Origin: Saprospira sp. CCB-QB6
GTDB lineage: Bacteria > Bacteroidota > Bacteroidia > Chitinophagales > Saprospiraceae
Length of the DNA stretch: 64,000 nt
Direction of reading: 5' to 3'
NCBI RefSeq assembly: GCF_028464065.1
Contig: NZ_CP116808.1
Span: forward strand, 1,877,501 to 1,941,500
The notes beneath the pieces were generated by a model. It was not told the origin of the DNA and did no database searches. It saw only the letters and a program-made list of their open reading frames with translations. Each line of letters opens with the position of its first letter. Within the stretch, counting starts at the first letter, position 1. The translations under genes and the position numbers were made by a program. Positions 45,753-54,515 of this stretch are shown piece by piece.

Positions 45753-47663
45753 CTACTTCTTTCTTTGCAAAAGATAAAGGACAAGCAGGGCCAAAAGGGC
45801 CGTTCCTCCGAAAATTGCCGCCTCGGTATAGGCTAAAAACAGTAATTTGCCCACCGCAAAAAGCAGGCTGTAGGTCAGGACAATAGCCGCCAACCATTGG
45901 CCCAATAAAGAAAGTAAAGGGCGGTTATTGCTCTTTATGCCCAAGCCCGACCAATCGCCTAGGGGACGGACTTTCTGATAAAAAGCTTGAAGCACTTTTG
46001 GGTCGGTAGCGGGGGTGAAAATCATGACCAGCAACCAACTTATAGTGGTAAATAGGATCGTTGTGGGCAGGGCCTCCTCAAAGGGGACCTCATAATAGAA
46101 AAAGGGAATGCTAATCAAGGCGGGGGCAATCATGGCCGTCAGTTCGGCCCAAGCATTGATGCGCCACCAATACCAACGGAGAATGAGGAGCAAGCCCAAG
46201 CCCGCTCCAGCTTGTAAAATAAAGGCCCAAGCGCCAGAGATTTGCTCAATGAAGAGGCTGATGCCTGCGGCCGCCAAGGCCAAGAGAATATTGAGCAAAC
46301 GAGAGATCCAAACGTAGTGTCCCTCCGTCTGTTGAGGCTGCAAAAAACGCTTATAAAAGTCATGTACCAAATAGCCTGCGCCCCAATTCAACTGTGTAGA
46401 GACCGTACTCAAATAAGCCGCTAAAAAGGCCACGAGCAGCAGCCCCAAAAGGCCCGGTGGTAAGAAATCGCGCATAGCCATTACATAGCCTTGGCGATAA
46501 GAAAGTTGATAATCTATGGCTGAGGCCAGCTTGGGATTTTCGGCAGCAGCAGCTGTTAGTGCCTGGCGAAAAGCGGGCAATTGGGCCAATAATTCAGGAG
46601 ATTTTGCGCTCAGGTCTGCCTTTTCATCCAGTACTTCTTGGGCGGTCCAGCCCGCTTCTACAAACTGATTATACTGCTGTTTCAGGGGGCCCTCAGGCAA
46701 TTGGGGGGGCAAAGCATAGAGCAAAATAGCCGCCAAGCCCACCAAAATCCAAGGCCAAGGCCGCAAGCAATAATGCGCCATCTGAAAAAGCAAACTGGCT
46801 GATTGGGCGGCCTTTTCGCTGCCCGTGCTCATCATCCGCTGGGCGGTATAGCCGCCTCCACCTGGCTCGGCGCCGGGGTACCAACTCGCCCACCACAAAA
46901 TGCCCAAATAGGCAATAAAAGAACTAATGCCAAAGTAGAGACCAGAACCCTCTTTTTGGGTAGAAGGAAAGAAATCGAGCAGGGCGGGATCTTCTGCTTT
47001 AAGCTGTGTCGTAAGTCCCGACAAGCCCCCAATTTCTGGCTGATCCAAAACCACATAAGCCAAAATAATACAGCCCAAAATAGCCACCACAAACTGCAGC
47101 GCATCCGTTACGGCCACGCCCAAGAGGCCCGCCACAGCCGAATAAACAGCACCCAAAAGCAGTAACCCTAAGGTATAAAGAAAGGCCATGCCTTCTGTCA
47201 GGCCAAAAATGCCTTGCAAAAGAGAGCTCATGGCCAAATTGACCCAGGCCAAGATGATAATATTGAGAAAAAGGCCTAGATAAATGGCCTTAAAGCCCCT
47301 TAAAAAGCGAGCAGCGGGACCGCTATAGCGCAGCTCGATAAATTCCACCTCCGTCAAGACCCCAGAGCGTTGCCAAAGGGGGGCAAAAAAGAAGGTCGTA
47401 AGCATTCCCCCCGCCAAAAAGTTCCACCAAAGCCAATTGCCCGAAACCCCATTTTGGCCCACCAATTCGGCCACCGCCAAGGGGGTATCTGCGGCAAAAG
47501 TAGTGGCCACCATAGACAAACCCGCCAGCCACCAAGGCAGCTTTCGGTTGCCCAAGAAAAAAGCCTCTAGGCTCTTGCCCGATTGCCGCCCATAAGAGAG
47601 CCCAAGGGCAATAATGAGGAGCAAAAAGCCAATAATGACTCCCCAATCTAAAGTTGTTAGCAT
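45753..47663 (-). CDS. Sodium:solute symporter (SSS) family protein
   Basis: 636 residues, about 14 membrane spans. N-terminus TTLDWGVIIGFLLLIIALGL, then GLSMVATTFAADTPLAVAEL, the SSS signature-like region near residue 60, and LAAYLSTVSTQLNWGAGYLVHDFYK near 440. Couples Na+ entry to uptake of a solute across the inner membrane. The extracytoplasmic loop about 315-390 (ALPPQLPEGPLKQQYNQFVE) is long for the family. Substrate unknown. Divergent from the TPR gene, 62 bases apart. Confidence 0.9.
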   Translation of the reverse strand: MLTTLDWGVIIGFLLLIIALGLSYGRQSGKSLEAFFLGNRKLPWWLAGLSMVATTFAADTPLAVAELVGQNGVSGNWLWWNFLAGGMLTTFFFAPLWQRSGVLTEVEFIELRYSGPAARFLRGFKAIYLGLFLNIIILAWVNLAMSSLLQGIFGLTEGMAFLYTLGLLLLGAVYSAVAGLLGVAVTDALQFVVAILGCIILAYVVLDQPEIGGLSGLTTQLKAEDPALLDFFPSTQKEGSGLYFGISSFIAYLGILWWASWYPGAEPGGGGYTAQRMMSTGSEKAAQSASLLFQMAHYCLRPWPWILVGLAAILLYALPPQLPEGPLKQQYNQFVEAGWTAQEVLDEKADLSAKSPELLAQLPAFRQALTAAAAENPKLASAIDYQLSYRQGYVMAMRDFLPPGLLGLLLVAFLAAYLSTVSTQLNWGAGYLVHDFYKRFLQPQQTEGHYVWISRLLNILLALAAAGISLFIEQISGAWAFILQAGAGLGLLLILRWYWWRINAWAELTAMIAPALISIPFFYYEVPFEEALPTTILFTTISWLLVMIFTPATDPKVLQAFYQKVRPLGDWSGLGIKSNNRPLLSLLGQWLAAIVLTYSLLFAVGKLLFLAYTEAAIFGGTALLALLVLYLLQRKK

Positions 47664-47725
47664 AATTGTATAGATTTAACAGCCTTTCAAGGAAAAGCCT
47701 TAATTTAGAGCACAAAATAAATGTT

Positions 47726-48607
47726 ATGGAAAGATTCTATACCCAAATAAAGAAATTTGACCAGCTTGCTGAGCAGGAAGACTGGTATGCCGCCCTTTGT
47801 GCTGGCCAAGATGCCTTTGAGATTTTGCTCTATAGCGATGATGAACCCGTGCTGGTAGAACCCGCCCTAATTGGAGCCATTGATCGCCTACAACGCTTTA
47901 TCGGACAGTTGGTCCAACTGCCCGAAATTGAGCAGAATGAATATGTAGAAGAGGTTTTGGCCGAAATGAAAGCCGAACTGTCCGCCTATATTGCCGATGA
48001 ATCGGAGGCCGAGGACCTCGGTATGGCCATTGTTGAGTTGGCCCGCCTGACGCATTACCTCAAGGGCGCAGCCGATTACCTCAAGCTCGAAGAGCTGCCC
48101 TTAGGCCAAGAGGAAGAACCCAAACTCATTATTGCCGTGCAAGAAGATGGCAGCATGCAGCTCTATGGCCGCATGGCCGAAGGTGGTCTTAGCCCAGAAG
48201 AGGCCCAAGCCATGATGCAACGCTTTCAGCAATTGCTGTCTCCTGAGGCCGAAGAAAGTGACCTCAGCCAACTGCTCAACCTAGCCGCCCAACTGATGGT
48301 CAAAGGCGCTTTGGAAGAGGCCAAACAGGCCTACTGGCAAATCCAAGAGCAGTATCCCGATTATCAGGCTCAATGCCAAACTGGACTAGGCGCCTGCGCC
48401 TACTACCAAGAAAATTTTGAGCAAGCTATTGAGCATTATTTATTGGCCCTAGAAGCTGGCGAATCAGAAGATCGCTGCGCCTATAATGTCTCTGAAAGCT
48501 GCCAAGCGCTCATATTTGCCAGCAATGACCGCAACGAAAAAATGAAATGGGTCTACTTCTTCAAAGAGCATTTTCCCGAAATCGATCAGGAGTTTGAACT
48601 GGATTAA
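47726..48607 (+). CDS. TPR-like repeat protein, function unknown
   Basis: 293 residues from ATG 47726 (the longer ORF adds a weak N-terminus). No signal peptide. Acidic, helical throughout, with a C-terminal TPR-like pair (AQLMVKGALEEAKQAYWQIQ and GLGACAYYQENFEQAIEHYL, then LLALEAGESEDRCAYNVSES). The middle holds a EEEPKLIIAVQEDGSMQLYG segment. Probably a cytoplasmic scaffold protein. I do not recognise a family. Followed by repeat R18 six to twelve bases after the stop and a terminator 270 bases away. Confidence 0.7.
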   Translation: MERFYTQIKKFDQLAEQEDWYAALCAGQDAFEILLYSDDEPVLVEPALIGAIDRLQRFIGQLVQLPEIEQNEYVEEVLAEMKAELSAYIADESEAEDLGMAIVELARLTHYLKGAADYLKLEELPLGQEEEPKLIIAVQEDGSMQLYGRMAEGGLSPEEAQAMMQRFQQLLSPEAEESDLSQLLNLAAQLMVKGALEEAKQAYWQIQEQYPDYQAQCQTGLGACAYYQENFEQAIEHYLLALEAGESEDRCAYNVSESCQALIFASNDRNEKMKWVYFFKEHFPEIDQEFELD

Positions 48608-48619
48608 GTAGGCTGTATT

Positions 48620-48856
48620 TTGGGGCTGCCCCTTCCGCCGGGTTGAAACCCAGCGCAAAGCGGTATCGCTTTGCGAAGCGATAAAAAATGAGGGTTAAAA
48701 CCCTCATGAATTATCGGCTCGGGTCGGGCTGTGCCGCAGCTCGCTGATCGCTCGGCCCTGCAGCGCTGCGCGCTTTGGTCTGGCCTGCGGCCACTGCTAT
48801 CCATCCCTCAGCCGAGGCGCTGCGCGCCTTTGCGGCGGCTTCGCCGCCTGCTAAAC
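48620..48856 (+). repeat. Mosaic intergenic repeat R18 with internal insertion
   Basis: CCCTCAGCC-type copy beginning TTTTGGGGCTGCCCC. Between the first block and GGCTCGGGTCGGGC there is about 75 bases of extra hairpins (GGGTTGAAACCC, TATCGCTTTGCGAAGCGATA, GAGGGTTAAAACCCTC). Ends CCATCCCTCAGCCGAGGC and two hairpins. Confidence 0.88.
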
Positions 48857-48878
48857 GCAAAAGGTCCCCAATTAAAAG

Positions 48879-48919
48879 AGAGGGCAATAGCTTGTTGATT
48901 CTAAGCTATTGCCCTCTTT
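48879..48919. terminator. Terminator between the TPR gene and the 49-kb region
   Basis: 15-bp stem AGAGGGCAATAGCTT / AAGCTATTGCCCTCT (48879-48893 with 48903-48917), with A-rich left and short T-rich right flanks. Confidence 0.85.
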
Positions 48920-49224
48920 CTACAACTAAAAGTTTCGTTATACTCTTTTTCTTTTAGATTAACAATACTTTAAGTTTTAGGTATAAAACAAGCTCCCTTT
49001 AGGCACCGTTATTGGTAGAAATCATCTAGAAAAGTAATAATATAACTAACAATTCTTTAAGGATTGAGTGAATAAAAAGGCTATCCCTTGGCATAGCTTT
49101 TGACAAAAAAATGAAATCTGATAAAAAAGATTTTAAAGGTTTTAATTGGGTGTTCTTATAGTGTGGGTCTCGTTTTCTGAAAAGGAAGCGGGACTTTTTT
49201 TATGCGCCGCAGGGAATAAACCCT
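48920..49224. other. AT-rich gap before the nucleoid protein gene
   Basis: About 300 AT-rich bases without a credible ORF. It holds a short inverted repeat GCTATCCCTTGGCATAGC (about 49080-49098) and a terminator-like structure near 49166-49206 (GTCTCG with CGGGAC, then seven T). Either a short untranslated RNA or a transcriptional insulator ahead of the next gene. Confidence 0.4.
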
Positions 49225-49232
49225 TATCTTTG
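49225..49232 (+). promoter_or_regulatory. -7 element TATCTTTG
   Basis: TAnnTTTG match 16 bases ahead of ATG 49248. Transcription would begin only about ten bases before the start codon, so the mRNA is nearly leaderless. This rules out the longer ORF from 49146. Confidence 0.55.
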
Positions 49233-49247
49233 CCCAAAATCAAAGCT

Positions 49248-50318
49248 ATGGATACCCAAGTCGTTCTTTCCGAAATACAAATGCGTCGTTTGGCCCTACA
49301 TCGCTTGGGCAACAAAAGCCGAGATGAGGGCATGAAGGTGGCCAGCAAACTGCTGCCCCTTCCTCAGGCCGAACAAAAAGAGCAATTGCAAAACTTCTTT
49401 TTGGGCTCCTTCAAATTTGAGGAGTTTTATCAATTTAACCATCCTAGTGAGCTAGAGATGAATGAAATCTTTAGCTATTGCAAGAGCATTTTTGAGCAAG
49501 CTGATGCCGAGACCTTTTATGAGCAATCGGTCTTGATGTTGCAGCAGCTCTACAATTGCTCTAACCACCCCAAAATTAAGGGGGGCGAATTCTACTTGGT
49601 CTATTTTGAAGATATTTTGGTCAATGACGAATTGGTGGAAGCCATTGGTATTTTTAAGACCGAGAATAAAGAGCAGTTTCTCAAGCTTCGTCTAGATGAA
49701 GAAGAAGATTGGACCTTTTATTTTGAAGAGGGCGTAGACCTCAAGAAAATGGACAAAGGTTGTTTGGTCTTTAATGTGGAAAGCGAAAGTGGTTTTAGAG
49801 TAGCTTCTGTGGACCTTAAAAGTAGTGAGGCCAAATATTGGCGAGATGAGTTTTTGCAAATTACTCAACTGCAAGATGAGCTCTTTTATACACAGACCTA
49901 CCTCAAGATGTGTAAGGACTTTGGCAAGCAACAATTTGAAACCGAAGAAAAGCAAGAGCAAGTCGCCTTCCTCAATAAATCTTTGGAGTATTTCGAGACC
50001 CAAGATAGCTTTGATGCGGAAGAATTTGTCGAGCAGATTTTTGAGGATAACGAAGAGAAAAAAGAGCAATTTAATAGCTATAAGCAGCAATATCAAGAAA
50101 AAGTGGGCCTAGAAGATATAGAAGAAGAGCCCTTCTTTATTGCCACCCCTGCGGTCAAGAAAGCCGCTCGTTCGTTTAAGCGAGTTATTCAGCTAGATAG
50201 CCAAATGGAAATTAAGGTCCAATCGGCCCAAGCCCAAGAAGACGGCTTACTCCAAAAAGGTTTTGATGAAGAAAAAGGCATGTACTACTACAAACTCTAC
50301 TTTAATGAAGAGAAATAA
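49248..50318 (+). CDS. Nucleoid-associated protein (NdpA-like, 37-kDa family)
   Basis: 356 residues from ATG 49248. Resembles the NA37/NdpA family of nucleoid-associated proteins: N-terminal LSEIQMRRLALHRLGNKSRD, the central FYLVYFEDILVNDELVEAIG region, a Cys-containing middle and an acidic C-terminal half. Family members bind DNA and are of uncertain role. No signal peptide. Mono-cistronic with a strong terminator. Note the run of glutamates in the C-terminal half, which is unusual for a DNA-binding protein. Confidence 0.75.
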   Translation: MDTQVVLSEIQMRRLALHRLGNKSRDEGMKVASKLLPLPQAEQKEQLQNFFLGSFKFEEFYQFNHPSELEMNEIFSYCKSIFEQADAETFYEQSVLMLQQLYNCSNHPKIKGGEFYLVYFEDILVNDELVEAIGIFKTENKEQFLKLRLDEEEDWTFYFEEGVDLKKMDKGCLVFNVESESGFRVASVDLKSSEAKYWRDEFLQITQLQDELFYTQTYLKMCKDFGKQQFETEEKQEQVAFLNKSLEYFETQDSFDAEEFVEQIFEDNEEKKEQFNSYKQQYQEKVGLEDIEEEPFFIATPAVKKAARSFKRVIQLDSQMEIKVQSAQAQEDGLLQKGFDEEKGMYYYKLYFNEEK

Positions 50319-50334
50319 GCATAGCGAATAGCAA

Positions 50335-50369
50335 AAGGGCGGTTGATTTAGAATCAACCGCCCTTTTTT
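50335..50369 (+). terminator. Terminator after nucleoid protein gene
   Basis: GGGCGGTTGATT / AATCAACCGCCC stem extended by A-T pairs, three-base loop, six T. Confidence 0.95.
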
Positions 50370-50372
50370 AGG

Positions 50373-50516
50373 TCCTACAGCTGGCGAAGCCAGCGCAGGC
50401 TGAGGGATGGATAGCAGTGGCCCGCAGGGCCAGACCGAAGCGCTTTAGCGCTGAAGGGCCGAGCGAGCAGCGAGCCCGGAACAGCCCGACCCGAGCGAAG
50501 CGAGGGGCAGCCCCAA
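50373..50516 (-). repeat. Mosaic intergenic repeat R19 (CCCTCAGCC type)
   Basis: Minus-oriented copy between the convergent nucleoid-protein gene and the HEAT-cyclophilin gene. GGGGC end six bases from the stop of the latter, no other terminator on that side. Confidence 0.9.
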
Positions 50517-50521
50517 AACAA

Positions 50522-52564
50522 CTATTGTAATAGCTTCGCACTAATAATTTGATCGCCTAGTTCGAGTAAATGAACTTGCTCTAGGCCCTCAACCACCTGA
50601 CCAAAGAGGGTATATTTTCCGTCTAGATGGATAGCTGGGCTATGCGTGATAAAAAACTGGGCAGATTCGGTATCCTTACCCGCAGAGGCCATGCCCACGG
50701 CTCCAGCTTGCTTGTAACTTCTTTGGCTAAATTCTGAAACGATATTGAAATTGAGGCCGCCCCAACCATCGCCTCTAGGGCAGCCCGTTTGGGCTACAAA
50801 ATTGGGCACCACACGGTGGAAGGCCTTGCCATCATAGTAGCCCGCCTTCACCAACTGAATAAATTGGATCACGGTAGCAGGACATTCTTTGAGGTAAGTT
50901 TCAATCACAATTTTTCCGCGGCTGGTCGTGAGTTCCACCTTGGGTTTTTCGGGTAATGCCTTGATAAGCGCCCAATCGATTTCGGGAAACTTCTGCTTAG
51001 CATAAGGTTGCTCTGGCGTTTTGCTCCCCTCAATATAATTGATCGCTCTTTGCAGCAACATATAGGTTTCCAGATCTCTGGGTAACTGCAATTGATTTTG
51101 GGCCACCTTAAGAAAAGTAGCATCGGGAAAAGCCTCTTTGAGCTTGAGGCTAGGCGTGCTAATGGCTGTAGCCACCACCGCCAAGGCGCCGGGGTCGCCA
51201 TCTTGGACCAATTTGCGGAGCAGCTGATGTAATTCGCTGCGCGCTCTATCTTTGCCCACCACCCCATGCACTAGATCGAAATCGGGCAAGGCACAAATGC
51301 TAACAAGTCCTTCTGCCACGGCAGATTTAATCATGGGTGGAACCACGGCATGGCTATCGGCAGGGAAGGCAAACTCGCCCAAAGTGCGATGGTTGAGTGC
51401 ATAGCGCCCCAAAGCCTGCAAAAGCAATTGCTGTTCGTAGGGATTTTTGCTCGTTTTGACCATCTGGGCCAATTTATTACTAATATAAAGCTTGGAGGGG
51501 CGGCGATAGGCGGGTAATTTGGCCAAAGAAGCTCCATAAAGCTCGGCCCGCAGTGCCCAATCTATGCTGTCGGTACGCTCATCGGCCCATTTGACATAGT
51601 TAAAAGCATCTCCCTCCAATCCATATTGTCTAAAAAACTGTGCGGCCAACAACTGAATTTGGCGGCTGGTATCTCGAAGTGCCTGATAGGCTAAATTTCG
51701 AGTAGAATCATAGGGAAAATGCTGTAAGCCTCTTAAAATATTGGCTCGCACCCGATAATCCTCTTCTTGCTCATAGCAGGCTTTTAGGGCCGAAAAAGCG
51801 GCTGGCGTTTTAGCTTTGGCCAGGGCCAAAACGAGAAACATCCGCATATTGGGGTCCTTTTCTTCTTGCACATTATTGATCAACAAATTCTCGTATCGGC
51901 TAAGATCCAAACCTGCCACTCGGGCCAAATAATTGGCGGCAATAAAGCGGGCTTTTTTGGGCATCAGGCTATTGGCCAAATAATCGTTAATCATTCGAGA
52001 GCTGCCCTCTGGCTGCACCATGCCCCGCAAAGCAAAGCGATAAAGGCCCAACGCTAGGCCATTGAGCAAGAGCGAATCTTGCAGCGCATAAGGTCTAGAA
52101 GTACAAAGATCTTTCAGGTCCTTGGCATCTCCAGCTCGCCCCACCGCCTCCAAAATATTGGCGAGTACCTGTCGGCTGCTATCTTGCTGAAAAGCCTCGG
52201 CTAAATAATCGGCCGCCTTGGCCTTTTCCGTTTGGCCCAAAGCAAAAGCAGCGGCAATCCGAAGCTCCTCATTGGATGCTCGCAAAGCATCTGCTAAATG
52301 GTCTATGGCTGCGCTATCTTGCACCGATGCCAAAGCTATTGCTGCTGCATAGCGATGATCTATATTATCCACAGCCAAATAGGTCAATAGAGCTGCGGTA
52401 TTGGCCTTGCCCTCGGCATTTCGCTTGGCGCGAATATCAAAAATTTGCTGCAAAACAGCATCCTCCAAAGAGAGATTTAGTTCTTCTTCTGGCAGCTCTT
52501 CTGGACCACCACAACTGGCCAAAAATAGCAACATCAAGCCCAAAAGGGGCATATATAATTTCAT
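50522..52564 (-). CDS. Lipoprotein with HEAT-like repeats and a C-terminal cyclophilin domain
   Basis: 680 residues (ATG 52564, a second ATG at 52567 precedes it). Signal peptide MKLYMPLLGLMLLFLASC with lipobox. Residues about 55-330 are helical repeats of HEAT/armadillo type (LADALRASNEELRIAAAFAL, RMFLVLALAKAKTPAAFSAL and others); a helical linker follows to about 525; residues about 535-680 are a cyclophilin PPIase (TSRGKIVIETYLKECPATVI, FHRVVPNFVAQTGCPRGDG, AGKDTESAQFFITHS). A periplasmic lipid-anchored proline isomerase with a binding scaffold. The combination is less common than isolated cyclophilin. Confidence 0.87.
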   Translation of the reverse strand: MKLYMPLLGLMLLFLASCGGPEELPEEELNLSLEDAVLQQIFDIRAKRNAEGKANTAALLTYLAVDNIDHRYAAAIALASVQDSAAIDHLADALRASNEELRIAAAFALGQTEKAKAADYLAEAFQQDSSRQVLANILEAVGRAGDAKDLKDLCTSRPYALQDSLLLNGLALGLYRFALRGMVQPEGSSRMINDYLANSLMPKKARFIAANYLARVAGLDLSRYENLLINNVQEEKDPNMRMFLVLALAKAKTPAAFSALKACYEQEEDYRVRANILRGLQHFPYDSTRNLAYQALRDTSRQIQLLAAQFFRQYGLEGDAFNYVKWADERTDSIDWALRAELYGASLAKLPAYRRPSKLYISNKLAQMVKTSKNPYEQQLLLQALGRYALNHRTLGEFAFPADSHAVVPPMIKSAVAEGLVSICALPDFDLVHGVVGKDRARSELHQLLRKLVQDGDPGALAVVATAISTPSLKLKEAFPDATFLKVAQNQLQLPRDLETYMLLQRAINYIEGSKTPEQPYAKQKFPEIDWALIKALPEKPKVELTTSRGKIVIETYLKECPATVIQFIQLVKAGYYDGKAFHRVVPNFVAQTGCPRGDGWGGLNFNIVSEFSQRSYKQAGAVGMASAGKDTESAQFFITHSPAIHLDGKYTLFGQVVEGLEQVHLLELGDQIISAKLLQ

Positions 52565-52592
52565 CATGATTTTTATTCGCTTCTGTTATTTT

Positions 52593-52717
52593 TTTGGGGC
52601 TGCCCCTCCCTGCGGTCGGGTCGGGCTGTGTCGTGGCTCGCTGATCACTCGGCCCTGCAGGCGCATGCTGCGCCTTTGGTCTGCGGCTTCGCCGCACCAC
52701 TTTCCATCCCTCAGCCG
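52593..52717 (+). repeat. Mosaic intergenic repeat R20 (CCCTCAGCC type)
   Basis: Plus-oriented, TTTTTTTGGGGCTGCCCCTC through CCATCCCTCAGCCG. Falls between the starting end of the HEAT-cyclophilin gene and the terminator of the carbonic anhydrase gene. Confidence 0.9.
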
Positions 52718-52730
52718 ATACAAGCTCCAA

Positions 52731-52757
52731 GAAAAAAAGGGCCAATCTAGCCCTTAT
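52731..52757 (-). terminator. Terminator after gamma-carbonic anhydrase gene
   Basis: AAGGGC (52737-52742) pairs with GCCCTT (52750-52755); seven T follow on the minus strand. Confidence 0.65.
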
Positions 52758-52762
52758 TTTTT

Positions 52763-53287
52763 CTATTTTTCCTCTTCTTCGTACCAGGAGGCATACATCA
52801 TATAAGCCTCGGCAATGCGCTCAATCTCATTTTTGAAGAGCTCTGGAGAAAGAGATTTTATTTTTTTGGCAGGTACTCCCGCATAAACTGCATTAGATTC
52901 TAATTGGGCATTTTCTAAAATTAAGGCCCCTGCGGCAATCAGGCAATTGTCGGGCACTACGGCATTATCCATAATAATGGCGCCCATACCAACCAACACC
53001 TTGTTTCCAATAGTACAACCGTGCACCAAAGCCCGATGTCCAATAGAGACTGAATTGCCAATTGTTGTTTTTGTTTTTTGGTAGGTACAATGCACCACTG
53101 CCCCATCCTGAATATTTACCTTATTGCCAATGCGAATGCTATTCACATCGCCTCTTAGCACAGCCTGAAACCAAATACTGCAATCATCGCCCATTTCGAT
53201 ATCTCCTGTGAGCGTGGCATTTTCGGCCAAAAAACAGTTTTTGCCCCAGCTGGGCGTCTTTCCTCTTACGGTTTTAATTAGCGCCAT
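52763..53287 (-). CDS. Gamma-carbonic anhydrase family protein (left-handed beta helix)
   Basis: 174 residues made of hexapeptide repeats (GDDCSIWFQAVLRGDVNSIR, IGNKVNIQDGAVVHCTYQ, IGNSVSIGHRALVHGCTIG, NKVLVGMGAIIMDNAVVPD), the left-handed beta helix of the gamma-CA / YrdA / PaaY family. The metal-type His residues are in VVHC, IGHRALVHG. These form trimers; whether this protein hydrates CO2 cannot be shown from the sequence. 15 bases downstream of the T9SS gene on the same strand, so probably co-transcribed with it. Confidence 0.88.
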   Translation of the reverse strand: MALIKTVRGKTPSWGKNCFLAENATLTGDIEMGDDCSIWFQAVLRGDVNSIRIGNKVNIQDGAVVHCTYQKTKTTIGNSVSIGHRALVHGCTIGNKVLVGMGAIIMDNAVVPDNCLIAAGALILENAQLESNAVYAGVPAKKIKSLSPELFKNEIERIAEAYMMYASWYEEEEK

Positions 53288-53302
53288 AAACCCCTAATAA
53301 TT

Positions 53303-54310
53303 TTAAGCCCGAATGGTGGCTATGTGTACAATTTTTTTGCTTACCCGATGGTCTCCATTGGTCACGCTAATATAATAGATCCCAGAAGGAAGACCAGGCA
53401 GATTAAAGTAATATTGATTTTGTCGAACCGAATGGGTGGGGATTTCATAGATGAGTTTGCCCGTAGCATCAAAAAGCTGCATTTGGATATACTGTTCTTC
53501 TGGCAGTTGAAGATCAATCGTCAGCTTTTCTTGAATGGGATTGGGGTAGATACCTACCCCTTCTTGAAAGGAGCGTTTTTGCTCAAAAACTTCATCTACT
53601 GAAACCGAGACCGACTGCACACAGACCATCTGCATATTCGGTTTTTTTCCTGTACTGGCCGTAAACCCAAAATAAACATCTTGGTCTATACCAAAAAACT
53701 GGCTGAGGTCCTTACGCAAACTTAAGCGAAGTTCGCCATCAAAAAAAACCTCTAGCAACTGCTTAGAAGGAGACCAGCGAATCATTACATCATGGTACTC
53801 ACAATCTACTACAGATTGGCCATTACTGCGCAAACGCTTAGCAGCACCAATGGGAAACTCTTGTTGTCCATTTTGGACCACCGCCAAATGAGGCAAATAC
53901 ATATCGCCAATGCCTGGGCTATATTTGCTATCCAGTTCAATAGCCAAAGAAGGGGCTAACCCTTCGCAATCCTTTGTTTTACCAAAGCCTAAACTCTTGC
54001 CTGAGCAGCCCAAGGCATCAAAGCCCGTTTTATCCTGATGAAAAACAAAGGCCAACCCCTCTCCAGCATAACGATCGCAGCCAAAATTGACCGCAAAATG
54101 AAGCTCTAGAGCATTTTCCATACGGATGGGATACTCACACCAGATACTCCCTACTTCCTCATTCACCTCATCAGAGGTGAGGCGATAACAGTTTTCAGAA
54201 ACCAACTGGCTAGCGCCATTTTGGGTAAAAGAAGGCTGGGCCCAACTTATTTTTGGGGCAATAAAAAGGCTAAGCCAAACGGTAAAAATATAAGCAGTTC
54301 GTACAAGCAT
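53303..54310 (-). CDS. L-type lectin-domain protein with type IX secretion sorting domain
   Basis: 335 residues. Signal peptide MLVRTAYIFTVWLSLFIAPK through ISWAQ. A legume-lectin-like beta-sandwich fills about 28-250 (GSIWCEYPIRMENALELHFA, GEGLAFVFHQDKTGFDALGC, LAIELDSKYSPGIGDM, CEYHDVMIRW, FGFTASTG). The last 75 residues are a T9SS type A sorting domain: GIYPNPIQEKLTIDL, LFDATGKLIYEI, LPSGIYYISVTNGDHRVSKK. It should be exported by the Por/Gld secretion system and bind glycans outside the cell, perhaps for adhesion or prey contact. Upstream of the gamma-carbonic anhydrase gene. Confidence 0.87.
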   Translation of the reverse strand: MLVRTAYIFTVWLSLFIAPKISWAQPSFTQNGASQLVSENCYRLTSDEVNEEVGSIWCEYPIRMENALELHFAVNFGCDRYAGEGLAFVFHQDKTGFDALGCSGKSLGFGKTKDCEGLAPSLAIELDSKYSPGIGDMYLPHLAVVQNGQQEFPIGAAKRLRSNGQSVVDCEYHDVMIRWSPSKQLLEVFFDGELRLSLRKDLSQFFGIDQDVYFGFTASTGKKPNMQMVCVQSVSVSVDEVFEQKRSFQEGVGIYPNPIQEKLTIDLQLPEEQYIQMQLFDATGKLIYEIPTHSVRQNQYYFNLPGLPSGIYYISVTNGDHRVSKKIVHIATIRA

Positions 54311-54515
54311 GTAGGCGGCATTTACTCCAGAAGCTGTACTGCCTAGGAGCGTAACTTCAATCGGGGACGGCCTTTACGTCAAACGCAAAGACTGCATGAT
54401 GGGGCATCGGCTGCTTTGGGGAAAAGAAAAAGAAACCGCATGCTCTTGCTCTTAAAGCGACTTCTTTTGCAGCTTAAAGCAAGATAAAAACTTTTGATTA
54501 GAATTTAGATTTTGC

